Source: Chiua virens
Lineage: Eukaryota; Basidiomycota; Agaricomycetes; Boletales; Boletaceae
Direction of reading: 5' to 3'
DNA: 64,000 nt
NCBI GenBank assembly: GCA_019787685.1
Contig: JAHNUO010000010.1
Span: 744,001-808,000 of the forward strand
The notes beneath the pieces were generated by a model, which was not told the origin of the DNA, did no database searches, and was given only the letters and a program-made list of their open reading frames with translations. The position numbers were made by a program, and so were the translations under genes. Below, piece after piece: positions 24,307-34,027 of this stretch; the stretch's first letter is position 1, and each line of letters opens with the position of its first letter.

Positions 24307-24786
24307 CGTGATAGCAGCCTGGAGAAGACCACCAAGAGTGGACAGAGCCGAATACGCCGGGCGGCGATAACCTGACGCGTAAATATTAGTAGCCATGGTG
24401 AGGACTTCGGAAAAAAAAAATCACTTCAGGCTACTAATAGTGGCTGTTATAGTACCTAACTCACTGCGGCGCGCGAAACTCACACATCTTTCTAATCAAA
24501 CTAAATCTGTGACAATCCACCGCGGTGTTCTCAATCTTTGCCCGACACCTTCTTCTCACTTACAGACAGCTTGAGCCTCGGGGTGAGTCAGTCATTCCTG
24601 AGTCCTGTGGTGTCGCTCACGATATCACAGGGACCATCCCCTCTTATGATTTCTAGAGTCGGATTTGGGATAGAGTTGTAAGAAAACTCACTAATGTCAT
24701 TCGTGGCCTACTAGTACACTGTCAATATCATCAACAGGACTGCTTATATCCCAACATCTTGACAACTGTGCACCCCCTTTCGGGAG
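24307..24786. other. intergenic between tandem oxygenases
   Basis: Holds the 5' flank of oxygenase A and the 3' flank of oxygenase B, including a poly-A tract at about 24412-24420. No gene seen. Confidence 0.45.
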
Positions 24787-26381
24787 CTAGTTGCGATACA
24801 TCTCCTTAAGCCGTTTGCTCACATATTCCCCTGCAGTAATCGAGCCATACTTGGCCGGTTGTCAGTAGACACACAACTTGGTATCGGCTGTAAACAAACG
24901 CATGTCAATCGTCCTTTGGTACGCTTCCTTTCGCAGGACATTCTACATACCTCGATATCCACGTGGTAATCTGTGCCGACAAACACAGCAATGGAATACC
25001 GTTCTTTGCCACTCTTATTAATGGCTCGGTGGACAGTGGACTTGAAGATATCATCTATCAAGGATCAAATAGCTTTGATACCTGTTGTTTCGAGGGGTGA
25101 AAAAGGGCAGCCACTGACTCGTCCAGAATGCAAGTTGGTCGCCGATACTATGATCGATGTCATGGACACGAGGACAGAATTTAAGTGGGATGGCTCACTT
25201 GACGACCAACGTATCCTTGATGGGAGTCGCGTCAATCCACTGTTTCTCCGAGTTCATGACTTGAAGCGCCTGTATATCGGGTTGCTGCCAGAGAATGGTG
25301 AAACACTAATGAATAAATTCAAATAATCGTATTAATCTCTTGCCACTGAAATCCGAAGCTCCATTGATTCTCTGACCTCGAAGCTATAGGGAAGAAAATT
25401 AGCAAGGGTAGGGAAAGAGAAGAAAGACCAAGCACTCGGCGTGAGCCCCGACACCGGGAGTGTTGTCGTCAATGTCGGGATATCCGTCGCGTAACGGGTA
25501 ATGTAGCATTCTCATAACCGCGGCGGAATTCTTTGTCTAGGGATGGTCGACAAGTTGATGAGACAAGAATATCGTACTTATGAGGAAAGGTCTACCTTGT
25601 CATCAAAGTATCTCTCGGGCAAATCGAGAGCCAGAGCAAAAAGGGGGAACAGACCTTTGCCAACGCTTAAGGCAGCGTGGCTAAAACGAAAAGAGAAGTC
25701 AAACGGGATTATTTGTACCTTAACTTGACGCACTAGTACTCAAGGCAAGCCTCTCTGAATCCCGGATAGTCATCCTCGGGCCATAAATTTGCACCTGCCA
25801 TCGCGCCATCGTTTGCCCGTTTCTCGTCGTTATGCTTTCAATTCAATCTCTTCCCATCCTATTTCATAGCCTTCGTGAAAGTCGCCTTTATCGTTATTAC
25901 TGTAGTCGATGTTCCCGTCAAGGGGTGGACTGTACCCTTGAAGTTAGCGACTGTCTTGTGGTGCAACTTCGTAATACGGTTGATGAATACCCAGAACTGG
26001 TCGCGACGGAACTGATAAGAGCCATACCTTCATTTTTGTCTCCATCGGAAGGTTATAGTACTTTTGCATCGCAGAAAGAATGTTATTCAAGCGAGACTCA
26101 GGAATACCATGGTTTCGTACTGGAAATATGACGCGTACTTAGGGTGAGAAGGAACCCAACAAATCTTAAATTATAAGTGCGCACTGTAAAAGAACCCCAC
26201 TCTCATGCATGCATCTCGGATCTCAAGCGCCGTGGCTAACTTTCCCTCCGGGGTACCACACTTGCTCAGGTCTCTGTGGAGTCAATCAAAAGACGAAATT
26301 ACTATTAGAATCGTTGACTCACATGATTGGGATGCTGGAAAATGCACCGTTCACGCCTGCAGCAGTTTCTGCCAAGGACAT
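24787..26381 (-). CDS. 2-oxoglutarate/Fe(II) dioxygenase, paralogue B
   Basis: A tandem paralogue of 22699-24306 with the same exon order and intron positions. It starts MSLAETAAGVNGAFSSIPI at 26381. Recognisable exons are CGTPEGKLATALEIRDAC, IRNHGIPESRL, the glycine/proline turn, DFHEGYEIGWEEIE, the DKNSAAVMRMLHYP exon, GAHA plus microexon (25377-25383), CFTILWQQPDIQALQVMNS, FKSTVHRAINKSGKERYS and the tail SKRLKEMYRN. Frame breaks are visible near 25925 (NFKG|YS), near 25836 (after EIELKA) and near 24855 (after RP), more than in copy A. It may be the decaying member of the pair, or carry sequence errors. The His-x-Asp, distal His and Arg positions are all present. Confidence 0.7.
25377..25383 (-). 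other. 7-nt microexon in oxygenase B
   Basis: The same CTTCGAG block as in copy A lies between CCCTATAG and GTCAGAG. The flanking introns are 52 nt (25384-25435) and 71 nt (25306-25376). Splicing it in rebuilds H-A-D-F-E-C. Conservation in both paralogues, while the introns around it differ, supports a real exon. Confidence 0.75.
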
Positions 26382-26528
26382 TGTACCAGTGATAAGTCTA
26401 AGCTTAAGCCCGCAAGAGCCCGACGGAACACTCACACCGAGCTAACAAGACACTAAAAGGCTTCGCCAAACAAAGGTCAACAACGCGGTAAAAGATTTCG
26501 GGTTCGGGTAGCTTCTCAAGGACTGAGC

Positions 26529-27202
26529 ATGAATATTCAGACCTCCTCCTTGCCTCTGGTCGCGCCGCTCTTCCCGGCAGGGAAGGAGCCTCTTCCTCCA
26601 GGCCTATCCGAGGACGAACGTGAACAATTCTTGCAAGCCAAAAAATACCAGGCATGGATGACCGCTGGCATGGAGTCATGTGCAGCCAAGACAGTCATCG
26701 CCGGCATTGGTGGTAAGTCGTCGTTCGTGATCAGGAATGCGGAAAATCGCAGACAGATAACGTTTCTTTGTTTTCGCAGGTCTCGGCATCGGCGCCTTCT
26801 TTTCACTCATGTCCTCGTCGTTTGCAGTATGAAGATCCGTATTTGCGCCAAACAGGAATGTCCAATACCAAAAAGGCGCGAGAAATATTCAAGGACATGG
26901 GTAAGGGGATGTGGAGAAGTGGGAAGGGATTCGGGAAAGTCGGCGCGCTGTTTGCAGGTATTGAATGCGTCATCGAGGGGGTACGTTATTCGGGACATTC
27001 GTCTCAAGTTCATGACTGACATTGACATTTTTTCAGTATCGGGCAAGAAATGACATGGTCAATCCTGTTGCTGCCGGTTTCGTGGCAGGTGGCATTCTCG
27101 CAAGAAATTCGGGCCCGAAGGCCGTCTTGGGAGGCGGCCTGGCATTTGCAGCAGTTTTCCGCCGCAATAGACTTATTCCTCCGTCGAGAACCCGCAGAGT
27201 AA
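26529..27202 (+). CDS. TIM22: mitochondrial inner-membrane import translocase subunit Tim22
   Basis: Tim22 forms the channel of the carrier translocase that inserts multi-pass proteins into the mitochondrial inner membrane. Exon 1 (26529-26713) gives [14 protein letters not shown] and [12 protein letters not shown]. Intron 1 ends ttttcgcag near 26779. Exon 2 gives [45 protein letters not shown] and [11 protein letters not shown]. Intron 2 is about 26982-27037. Exon 3 gives [20 protein letters not shown] then [12 protein letters not shown] and, after a frame change, [15 protein letters not shown] with TAA at 27200-27202. The Tim17/Tim22/Tim23 glycine-rich helices are evident. Two extra single bases, near 26828 and near 27153, break the frame. 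Tim22 is usually essential and single copy, so I suspect sequence error. Confidence 0.85.
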
Positions 27203-27611
27203 GCGTGTATTCGCCTTGCAAAGGATCCTCTAACCATGTTTCAGTGACGACTAACGCTATGTCGACCAACACTAACTTATTCTAGTTACAGGCCAGCAAT
27301 ACATCTAAGTAGAGCATTGTATTCTCACCACTTATACCGCATTAATGGAATTTATGACACTCCAGCTGCCTCAGACCGAAGAATCATCTTGCTAATCGTT
27401 ACATTCGGCGACATAGCATCAGTTTTGATTGAACTATGGATGATTGACTGATATACACAGGTAAGATACTACTACTGCGCGCGGAGGATACAATATTCAA
27501 ACCTGATGAATGTGAACTACTCGTGAACATCACGGATCCAGCCCCCAATCCGATGGTACACTTATCTCCATTGATTTCTATTCGTTCATGATAGGAACTG
27601 AGTTGTCTACT
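27203..27611. other. intergenic between convergent TIM22 and GH3 genes
   Basis: Holds the 3' ends of both genes; no further open frame of note. The stretch is AT-rich with possible polyadenylation signals. Confidence 0.4.
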
Positions 27612-29739
27612 TCAAAGTTCTTGGACAACTCTCTCGACGATCCAATCTTGTTCGTTGGGTTGGTGTAACACCGGGGGGACCTTAATCTGTCCAGACCCAA
27701 CATTCGCAATCTCGGCCTTCCAATGGCGATATTCTGTAAACGTCCCCGGTCTGACAATGCGGATCGTTGGGAGACTCATCCTGCCGAGGTCATGCGCACG
27801 CCGATGCTCTGCGTTGGTGGCGACAAGGGCATCAAAGAATCGTTGTCCTGGCTTGCTGTGCGTTGGGTCCTATCGTACGATCAGCTATTTGCGTCAAGTG
27901 GGAGAAAATTCAACCAAAACTTGATGTCGGCAAGGCGGTGATCAGGAGTGGCAACGCACCGAGAGGTCCGGCGAGTTCCACAAAGAAGCCCACCGCATGC
28001 GGCAAAGTGCGATCGTCCATCACGGTCGTGAATTCAAGGACCCGAATGACGTCATCTGAGCTCACTCCTTCGACAACTGCTAGGAGCTGACCATCCGTAA
28101 TTTGCCTGTCTGTGAAGCGCAACGTCAAGCTATACCAACAAGTTGAGGGGCCATCAGACGGGTGTCTACGTGCAGAGAAAGGATGGAATACGGACGATCT
28201 CCTTCCAAAGTGCTTGAACACAGGTACGCTATTCTTGTTGTCAAATCCAATAATTTCGACGACGTCGCCAAGTTGGTATCGCCACAAGCCGTCCCTCGTC
28301 GTTATAACTGGTTCGTATTTCTTGCCTACTTCCACTTCCCACTGCATCATCATCCCAATGAGCCAACAGTGTCACTGGAGTAGGTAGACACGAACCGCTT
28401 GGCAGAGATTTTGGTGTTTCTCGTCCTGAGAAACATCCAAGAACTCGACGACATCCAGAATCCGAAGAGGGAATTCATCGAGTTTGTCCGTGTCATTTGG
28501 TGGAAGACCGAGGGAGATCTCTGATGCAAAATATCCAGGCGAACGGATAGTAACCTTCGGTCCAAGAATGAACCTCATCTAGATAGGATGTACTCATATA
28601 CCACACAACCACGGAAAAAAAACTTGGAAAGCACATTACCATGCACTCACCTTTGGAAGCACCGTCGCGAAAAGTGCCACTGCATACCGTTACTACCTGC
28701 TTTGTGTTCGGCCAGACTCGAGTAAGCCATCCTTCTTGAGAGGATGGAGGGCCAATGTCGAGCAGCTCTGCCGCACGATCGGGATCAGCAACAAGATGCG
28801 TCTGCATGAGAATGTTCAGAAAAGGTTCTTTCATGTTTATGGACTGCGACCTCACCTGCAGGTGTACTCGAACGTGTTCGATACCTTCCAGAGTGGTAGG
28901 GACCGTGCCATCCCTAATGCTGGACACGAGCAGGTCCCATTGTTCATCGATATACCGAATGAGATCAACGAACGTCGTAGAGTAGGGTATATGGAAAAGC
29001 TCCAAGTTTCGATGCACCAGGAAGAAGAGGCCATGAATGATTAAGAAGGAAGGGAGGTGCACAATCACGGTTGCAGCCCATGGTACAGCGTAGCCTGGTA
29101 CTAGAAGAGACAAAAATGAGCGAAGTGTAAGAAATTGCAAGAACGAAACGTGCTCGAGCGGGACAATTGGCCGTCATCATCAGTATACCATCCAAAGGCT
29201 CTGCGAAGCATGCTGCCTGTCACGACGCAGACGGGATTCGCCCCACGACTTCACCCGGCGCACGTTCTATCTCCTTGACATCCCTGTATGCTGTGCACAG
29301 TACTCCAGCCAGTGGAGACCTTCTATCCGGACCAAAAAACCGACTATAAGCATTGGATTCTCCACCTATGGTGGTATTTGGGTAATCTCTTGGAACTTGT
29401 TCCAGACGTCGCGCTGGAAGAGCCAAATAAGTCTGGCAGTCCGGGAGCGAAAAGGTTGGCAACCTCTTCTTCCTTGCACGGTTTTACCTCGAATTTGTCC
29501 ACGAATGGCTTGTATGCATCGTAGTTAGACAGTGGTACATGGGACCGAAAGTCCGCCAATAACGTGGCGTCGCCATTAGTACCACCGTGCGCTGCAACAG
29601 CGTCACGAAATTCGACGAGCGAGCTTGCTTGGGAAGCATATTCATCACGAGACTGCAGATATTCTTGTAATGCCTTATAATACATGCTCAAGAAAACTAA
29701 ATTGTATAATGATAAAAAGGCTTTATTATCCCTTTGCAA
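27612..29739 (-). CDS. GH3 auxin-responsive promoter family protein (acyl-amido synthetase fold)
   Basis: The protein follows the fungal GH3 family, related to plant enzymes that conjugate amino acids to acyl acids such as auxin; the fungal substrate is unknown. It starts MQRDNKAFLSLY at 29739. Landmarks are NYDAYKPFVDKFEVKPCKEE, LFAPGLPDLFGSSSATSGTS (ATP-binding loop), YRDVKEIERAPGEVVGRIP, LIRYIDEQWDLLVSSIRDGT, DPDRAAELLDIGPPSSQEGW, WEVEVGKKYEPVITTRDGLW, RYQLGDVVEIIGF and the C-terminal LPTIRIVRPGTFTEYRHWKA. The stop TGA is at 27612-27614. At least six introns. A one-base frame problem is visible near 29233 (RIP|VCV). Intact apart from such indels. Confidence 0.8.
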
Positions 29740-30060
29740 CAGTAGGTCCAGTGGAGAATAACCATCGGACAGTCAGTGATTACACACATCATGTCGTTTA
29801 GTAAAGGCTGGCAAGGTTCGTCAGGCTGGCACAGCTTTGCATACTCTTTATAACAGTAGGTTGAGTGCATAATAAATGTCAGACCATCAGTGAAGGCACA
29901 AATTTATGCAATTCAGCAGTAGTGCATAAGGCATATCAGATTGATACAACTTTACATACTCCTTATAATGGTAGGTATATGGAAAATAAGTGTCAGACAG
30001 TTAGAAAAGACATACATTACTCGGATTAGTAAAGATGGGCAAGGCCAATTGGTTTGAGGG
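29738..30060. repeat. three degenerate ~116-bp tandem repeats
   Basis: Blocks beginning agtaggt, near 29741, 29856 and 29972, share the order GTAGGT, a GGAAAATAA-like stretch, GTCAGAC and a following pyrimidine/purine pattern. They lie just upstream of the GH3 start codon and just outside the left end of the large KDZ element. Confidence 0.5.
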
Positions 30061-30216
30061 CAGTTGGAAATGTATACCAAACATACCTTTACTGAGCAAG
30101 AACATCGATACTCAAGACATCTACAATTTGTGTCCAACACACATTCGTAGCCAACTTTTTCATTCATGCTTGAATCTCATCAATACAATCGCTCTGACAA
30201 CATTGTCAAACAGACC

Positions 30217-30475
30217 CTTCAGTCAAAAATCATCGCAAAAGTGGTTCCCCTGACATGTACAAATGCCTGTAAAAGTGGTCCCAGCCGAACTTCGGCCGAC
30301 AAAGGAGAAAGGGGGTCGGCCGACCCCATACAACTGGTACCAAAGCACGGCGAGGTTTATCTACCCAAAGGTGGGTTCGGCCGACCGACTCCTTTTGATA
30401 ATCTATACCATAGATAGCAATATTACGTAATCGTGTCTGCAAAGCAACTGTCACACACCTAGGTCGGCTGACACC
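30217..30475. repeat. left terminal inverted repeat of the KDZ element
   Basis: From CTTCAGTCAAAA at 30217 inward it matches, in reverse complement, the sequence ending at 47191. Shared blocks include GACATGTACAAATGCCTGTA, AAAAGTGGTCCCAGCCGAAC, GGTTTATCTAC and CACACCTAGGTCGGCTGAC. Similarity stops abruptly outside 30217. Confidence 0.8.
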
Positions 30476-31851
30476 GCATATAGGGCTCCCCTCTGTACCT
30501 ACATGGGGTGTCAGCCGACCCACTCAAAGTTGAGGAGACCGGCCTACACTACATGTAGGGCACCCCTCTGCACGTACATGGGGTGTCGGCCGACCCTCTC
30601 AAAGTTGAGGAGACTGGCCGACACCACATGTAGGGCACCCCTCTGTACGCACATGGGGTGTCGGCCAACCCTATCAAATTTGAGGAGATCGGCCGACACC
30701 ACATGTAGGGCACCCCTCTGTACATACATGGGGTGTCGGCCGACCCTGTCAAATTTGAGGAGACCGGCCGACACCACATGTAGGGCACCCCTCTGCACGT
30801 ACATGGGGTGTCGGCCGACCCTCTCAAAGTTGAGGAGACCGGCCGACACCACATGTAGGGCACCCCTCTGTACGCACATGGGGTGTCGGCTGACCCTATC
30901 AAATTTGAGGAGACCGGCCGACACCACATGCAGGGCACCCCTCTGTATGTACATGGGGTGTTGGCCGACCCTCTCAAATTTGAGGAGATCGGCCGACACC
31001 ACATGCAGGGCACCCCTCTGTATGCACATGGGGTGTTGGCCGACCCTGTCAAATTTGAGGAGACCGGCCGATACCACATGCAGGGCACCCCTCTGTATGC
31101 ACATGGGGTGTTGGCCGACCCTCTCAAAGTTGAGGAGACCGGCCGACACCACATGTAGGGCACCCCTCTGTACGCACATGGGGTGTCGGCCGACCCTCTC
31201 AAAGTTGAGGAGACCGGCCGACACCACATGCAGGGCACCCCTCTGTACGTACATGGGGTGTCGGCCGACCCTGTCAAATTTGAGGAGACCGGCCGACACC
31301 ACATGTAGGGCACCCCTCTGTACGTAAATGGGGTGTCGGCTGACCCTGTCAAATTTGAGGAGACCAGCCGACACCACATGCAGGGCACCCCTCTGTACGT
31401 ACATGGGGTGTCGGCCGACCCTCTCAAAGTTGAGGAGACCGGCCGACACCACATGCAGGGCACCCCTCTGTATGCACATGGGGTGTCGGCCGACCCTCTC
31501 AAATTTCAGGAGACCGGCCGACACCACATGCAGGGCACCCCTCTGTATGCACATGGGGTGTCGGCCGACCCTCTCAAATTTCAGGAGACCAGCCGACACC
31601 ACATGTAGGGCACCCCTCTGTATGCACATGGGGTGTCGGCCGACCCTCTCAAAGTTGAGGAGATCGGCCGACACCACATGTAGGGCACCCCTCTGTATGT
31701 ACATGGGGTGTCGGCCGACCCTATCAAATTTGAGGAGACCGGCCGACACCACATGTAGGGCACCCCTCTGTACGCACATGGGGTGTTGGCCGACCCTATC
31801 AAATTTGAGGAGACCGGCCGACACCACATGCAGGGCACCCCTCTGTACGTA
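30476..31851 (+). repeat. 75-bp satellite array, left part
   Basis: About 18 units of 75 bp, for example starting GGGCACCCCTCTGTACGTAC. Each unit holds arms GGTGTCGGCC and GGCCGACACC around CTCTCAA...TTGAGGAG, so each can fold as a hairpin. Most differences between units are C/T or G/A changes at CpG. Because 75 is divisible by three, the array gives long spurious open frames on both strands. Confidence 0.95.
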
Positions 31852-33436
31852 CAGTGGCTCAAACAACTGTCCCAATGTTAGCATGTTTTTCACTAAACGC
31901 AATAAAACACGGTAACCACTAAACCTTACCCAAACCTGTTGGAATATGAAATATAGTACCTACTCCTGGCTCTCTATTGGACCAAGGGTCAAAGGATTTG
32001 AATAAGATTTGATGACATGGCAATCATTTCAAAATGATCACTCATTGGGACAGTTTTTTGACTTTATATAAATGTAAGTATTATTATTTGGTATGACCTC
32101 CTTTGGCCTTGGTAACAGCTTCAAGCCTTCTATGCATGCTTTTAATCCATTTCTGATGCTATTCTGCACAAATATTCCCCCACTCCTCTACTAACCTCTC
32201 CTATAAATGATAATCTCCTTTAGAGGCACTTTTATAAGCTGAAAGTCATTTTTTGAGATAATTTCAGGTATGTTCAAAGGAAGTGAGATCTAGAGACTGT
32301 GCAGGCCAATCTAAAGATCCAATCTCTTGATCTTTGACCCAGGTCTGAACTCTTTTAGAGGTATGCTTGGGATCATTATCTTATTGAAAATGATATCACC
32401 TTCTGAAATTTAAAATTCTTCAATGTTTTCCAGCAACCCCTGCTGTGAAATTGTCACATACTGCTCAGCATCCATCCTTCTGTACATCTCACTCTAAACT
32501 CCCACTCCATTCTATCCTATGTAGGCCCATAGCCTCCTCTATGCTTGACTGTACCCTAGCAATCAACTACTCTCCCACCTTTTTCCACACATACTCTTGT
32601 TTGTATGACCTAATCTTATTGACTTTAGTCTCATTTAACTATACAACCATTTTCCCACCCTCCACAGTCCAATGCTAGTATTGGAAAGCATAGGCCAACC
32701 ATCCTTTCTTGTGACTCTTGAAAAGAAGAGGTTTTTGTTCTCTACCACAGCTTTCAAATAGGCTTCCTTGAGGGTATTTCTGGCTGTCTGAGGGTAAAGA
32801 GGAGTATCAATAATGGTATTTATAAGTATAGTGAGCTGAACAGCATTTTTGGCCTTGCCAGTAATGATCTATTGTACAATAGCCCTTTTGCTGGTAAATG
32901 AAGACTTTGAAGGGTGACCACCAAGATGTTTAGTGTTGTCTAGTTGGATTTCCTGAAGGACCCTAGACACTATAGACTTGCCCAGACCAGTTTTAGAGGT
33001 TATTTTCCTGGAAGAAAGCCTAAGGAAAGGGAAGGAGACATTATTGTCCCTTAAGAACTGGTGATAGGTTTCATCATGATAATAGGAAAGTTACTGTGAA
33101 ATGGTGGGGTTTATATGGTGCTAGCTGATGATAGTTACATAAATATAACATAATAGAACCATTATCATATGTATGTAAGTACTTTCCAACATGTTAGGGT
33201 CTGATATATGTAATCCAAACTTAAAGTCAAAGAACTGTCCCAATGAGTGATCATTTTGAAATGATTGCCATGTCATCAAATCTTATTCAAATCCTTTGAC
33301 CCTTAGTCTAATAGAAAGCCAGGAGTAGGTACTATATTTCATATCCCCACAGGTTTGGGTAAGGTTTAGTGGTTACCGCGTTTTATTGCGTTTAGTGAAA
33401 AACATGCAAACATTGGGACAGTTGTTTGAGCCACTG
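31852..33436. mobile_element. Tc1/mariner-like element inserted in the satellite
   Basis: The ends are CAGTGGCTCAAACAACTGTC and its inverse CAGTTGTTTGAGCCACTG, with terminal inverted repeats of about 205 bp. It is flanked by the expected TA duplication (31850-31851 and 33437-33438). Removing it restores the unit sequence CTCTGTACGTACATGGGG, so the left arrays were once continuous. Length is 1585 bp. Confidence 0.9.
32088..33120 (-). pseudogene. Tc1-type transposase remnant
   Basis: Minus-strand translation shows pieces of a Tc1/mariner DDE transposase in order: LSSRKITSKTGLGKSIVSRV, HLGGHPSKSSFTSKRAIV, FFSRVTRKDGWP, a DNDPKHTSKRVQTWV block with the second catalytic Asp, DWPAQSLDLTSFEH and SMHRRLEAVTKAKGGHTK at the end. 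Several stops and frame changes interrupt it. The Glu/Asp normally found after LNPIEH is at a variant motif (SFEHT). Non-functional. Confidence 0.85.
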
Positions 33437-33960
33437 TACATGGGGTGTCGGCCGACCCTCTCAAATTTGAGGAGATCGGCCGACACCACATGCAGGGCAC
33501 CCCTCTGTATGCACATGGGGTGTCGGCCGACCCTCTCAAATTTGAGGAGACCGGCCGACACCACATGCAGGGCACCCCTCTGTACGCACATGGGGTGTCG
33601 GCCGACCCTCTCAAAGTTGAGGAGACCAGCCGACACCACATGGAGGGCACCCCTCTGTACGTACATGGGGTGTCGGCCGACCTTATCAAATTTCAGGAGA
33701 CCGGCCGACACCACATGGAGGGCACCCCTCTGTACGTACATGGGAAGTCAGCTGACCCTATCAAATTTGAGGAGACTGGCCGACACCACACCCCTCTGTA
33801 CGTACATGGGGAGTTGGCCAACTAACTTGAAGTTGAGGAGACTGGCTGACAACACATATATGACCCCCCTTTGTATGTATGCTGTGTGTCAGCCAACCAT
33901 CTTAAAGTTGAGGAGACTGCTGCACTCCGCTGGTACAATTGCTATCCACGCATGTGTGAC
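33437..33960 (+). repeat. 75-bp satellite array, left part after the Tc1 insertion
   Basis: About 5 good units, then units that degrade toward 33960 (shortened unit near 33790, CG to TG/CA changes, ttggccaac variants). It continues the 30476-31851 array in phase. The inner edge of the array lies about 70 bp from the 3' end of the KDZ transposase gene. Confidence 0.9.
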
Positions 33961-34027
33961 ATTGGCCAACTGTCTGCAATTTGGAGAGACTAGCCTTCAA
34001 GCGAGATCTTTGTCTTATTCTACTTGG

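Noticed and set aside
23341..25441. Loss of the iron-ligand Asp (HxD to HxE) in both oxygenases
   Set aside because: An apparent GAG codon follows the His, but it spans the exon border. The 7-nt microexon supplies the Asp.
30503..31915. Long open frames on both strands in the 75-bp arrays (up to 452 codons), looking like 25-residue repeat proteins
   Set aside because: 75 is divisible by three, so any stop-free unit gives long frames in several phases at once on both strands. There is no start context, no unique ends and no splice pattern; it is satellite DNA.
30476..33960. CRISPR-like array
   Set aside because: Units are contiguous with no unique spacers, and the genome is eukaryotic.
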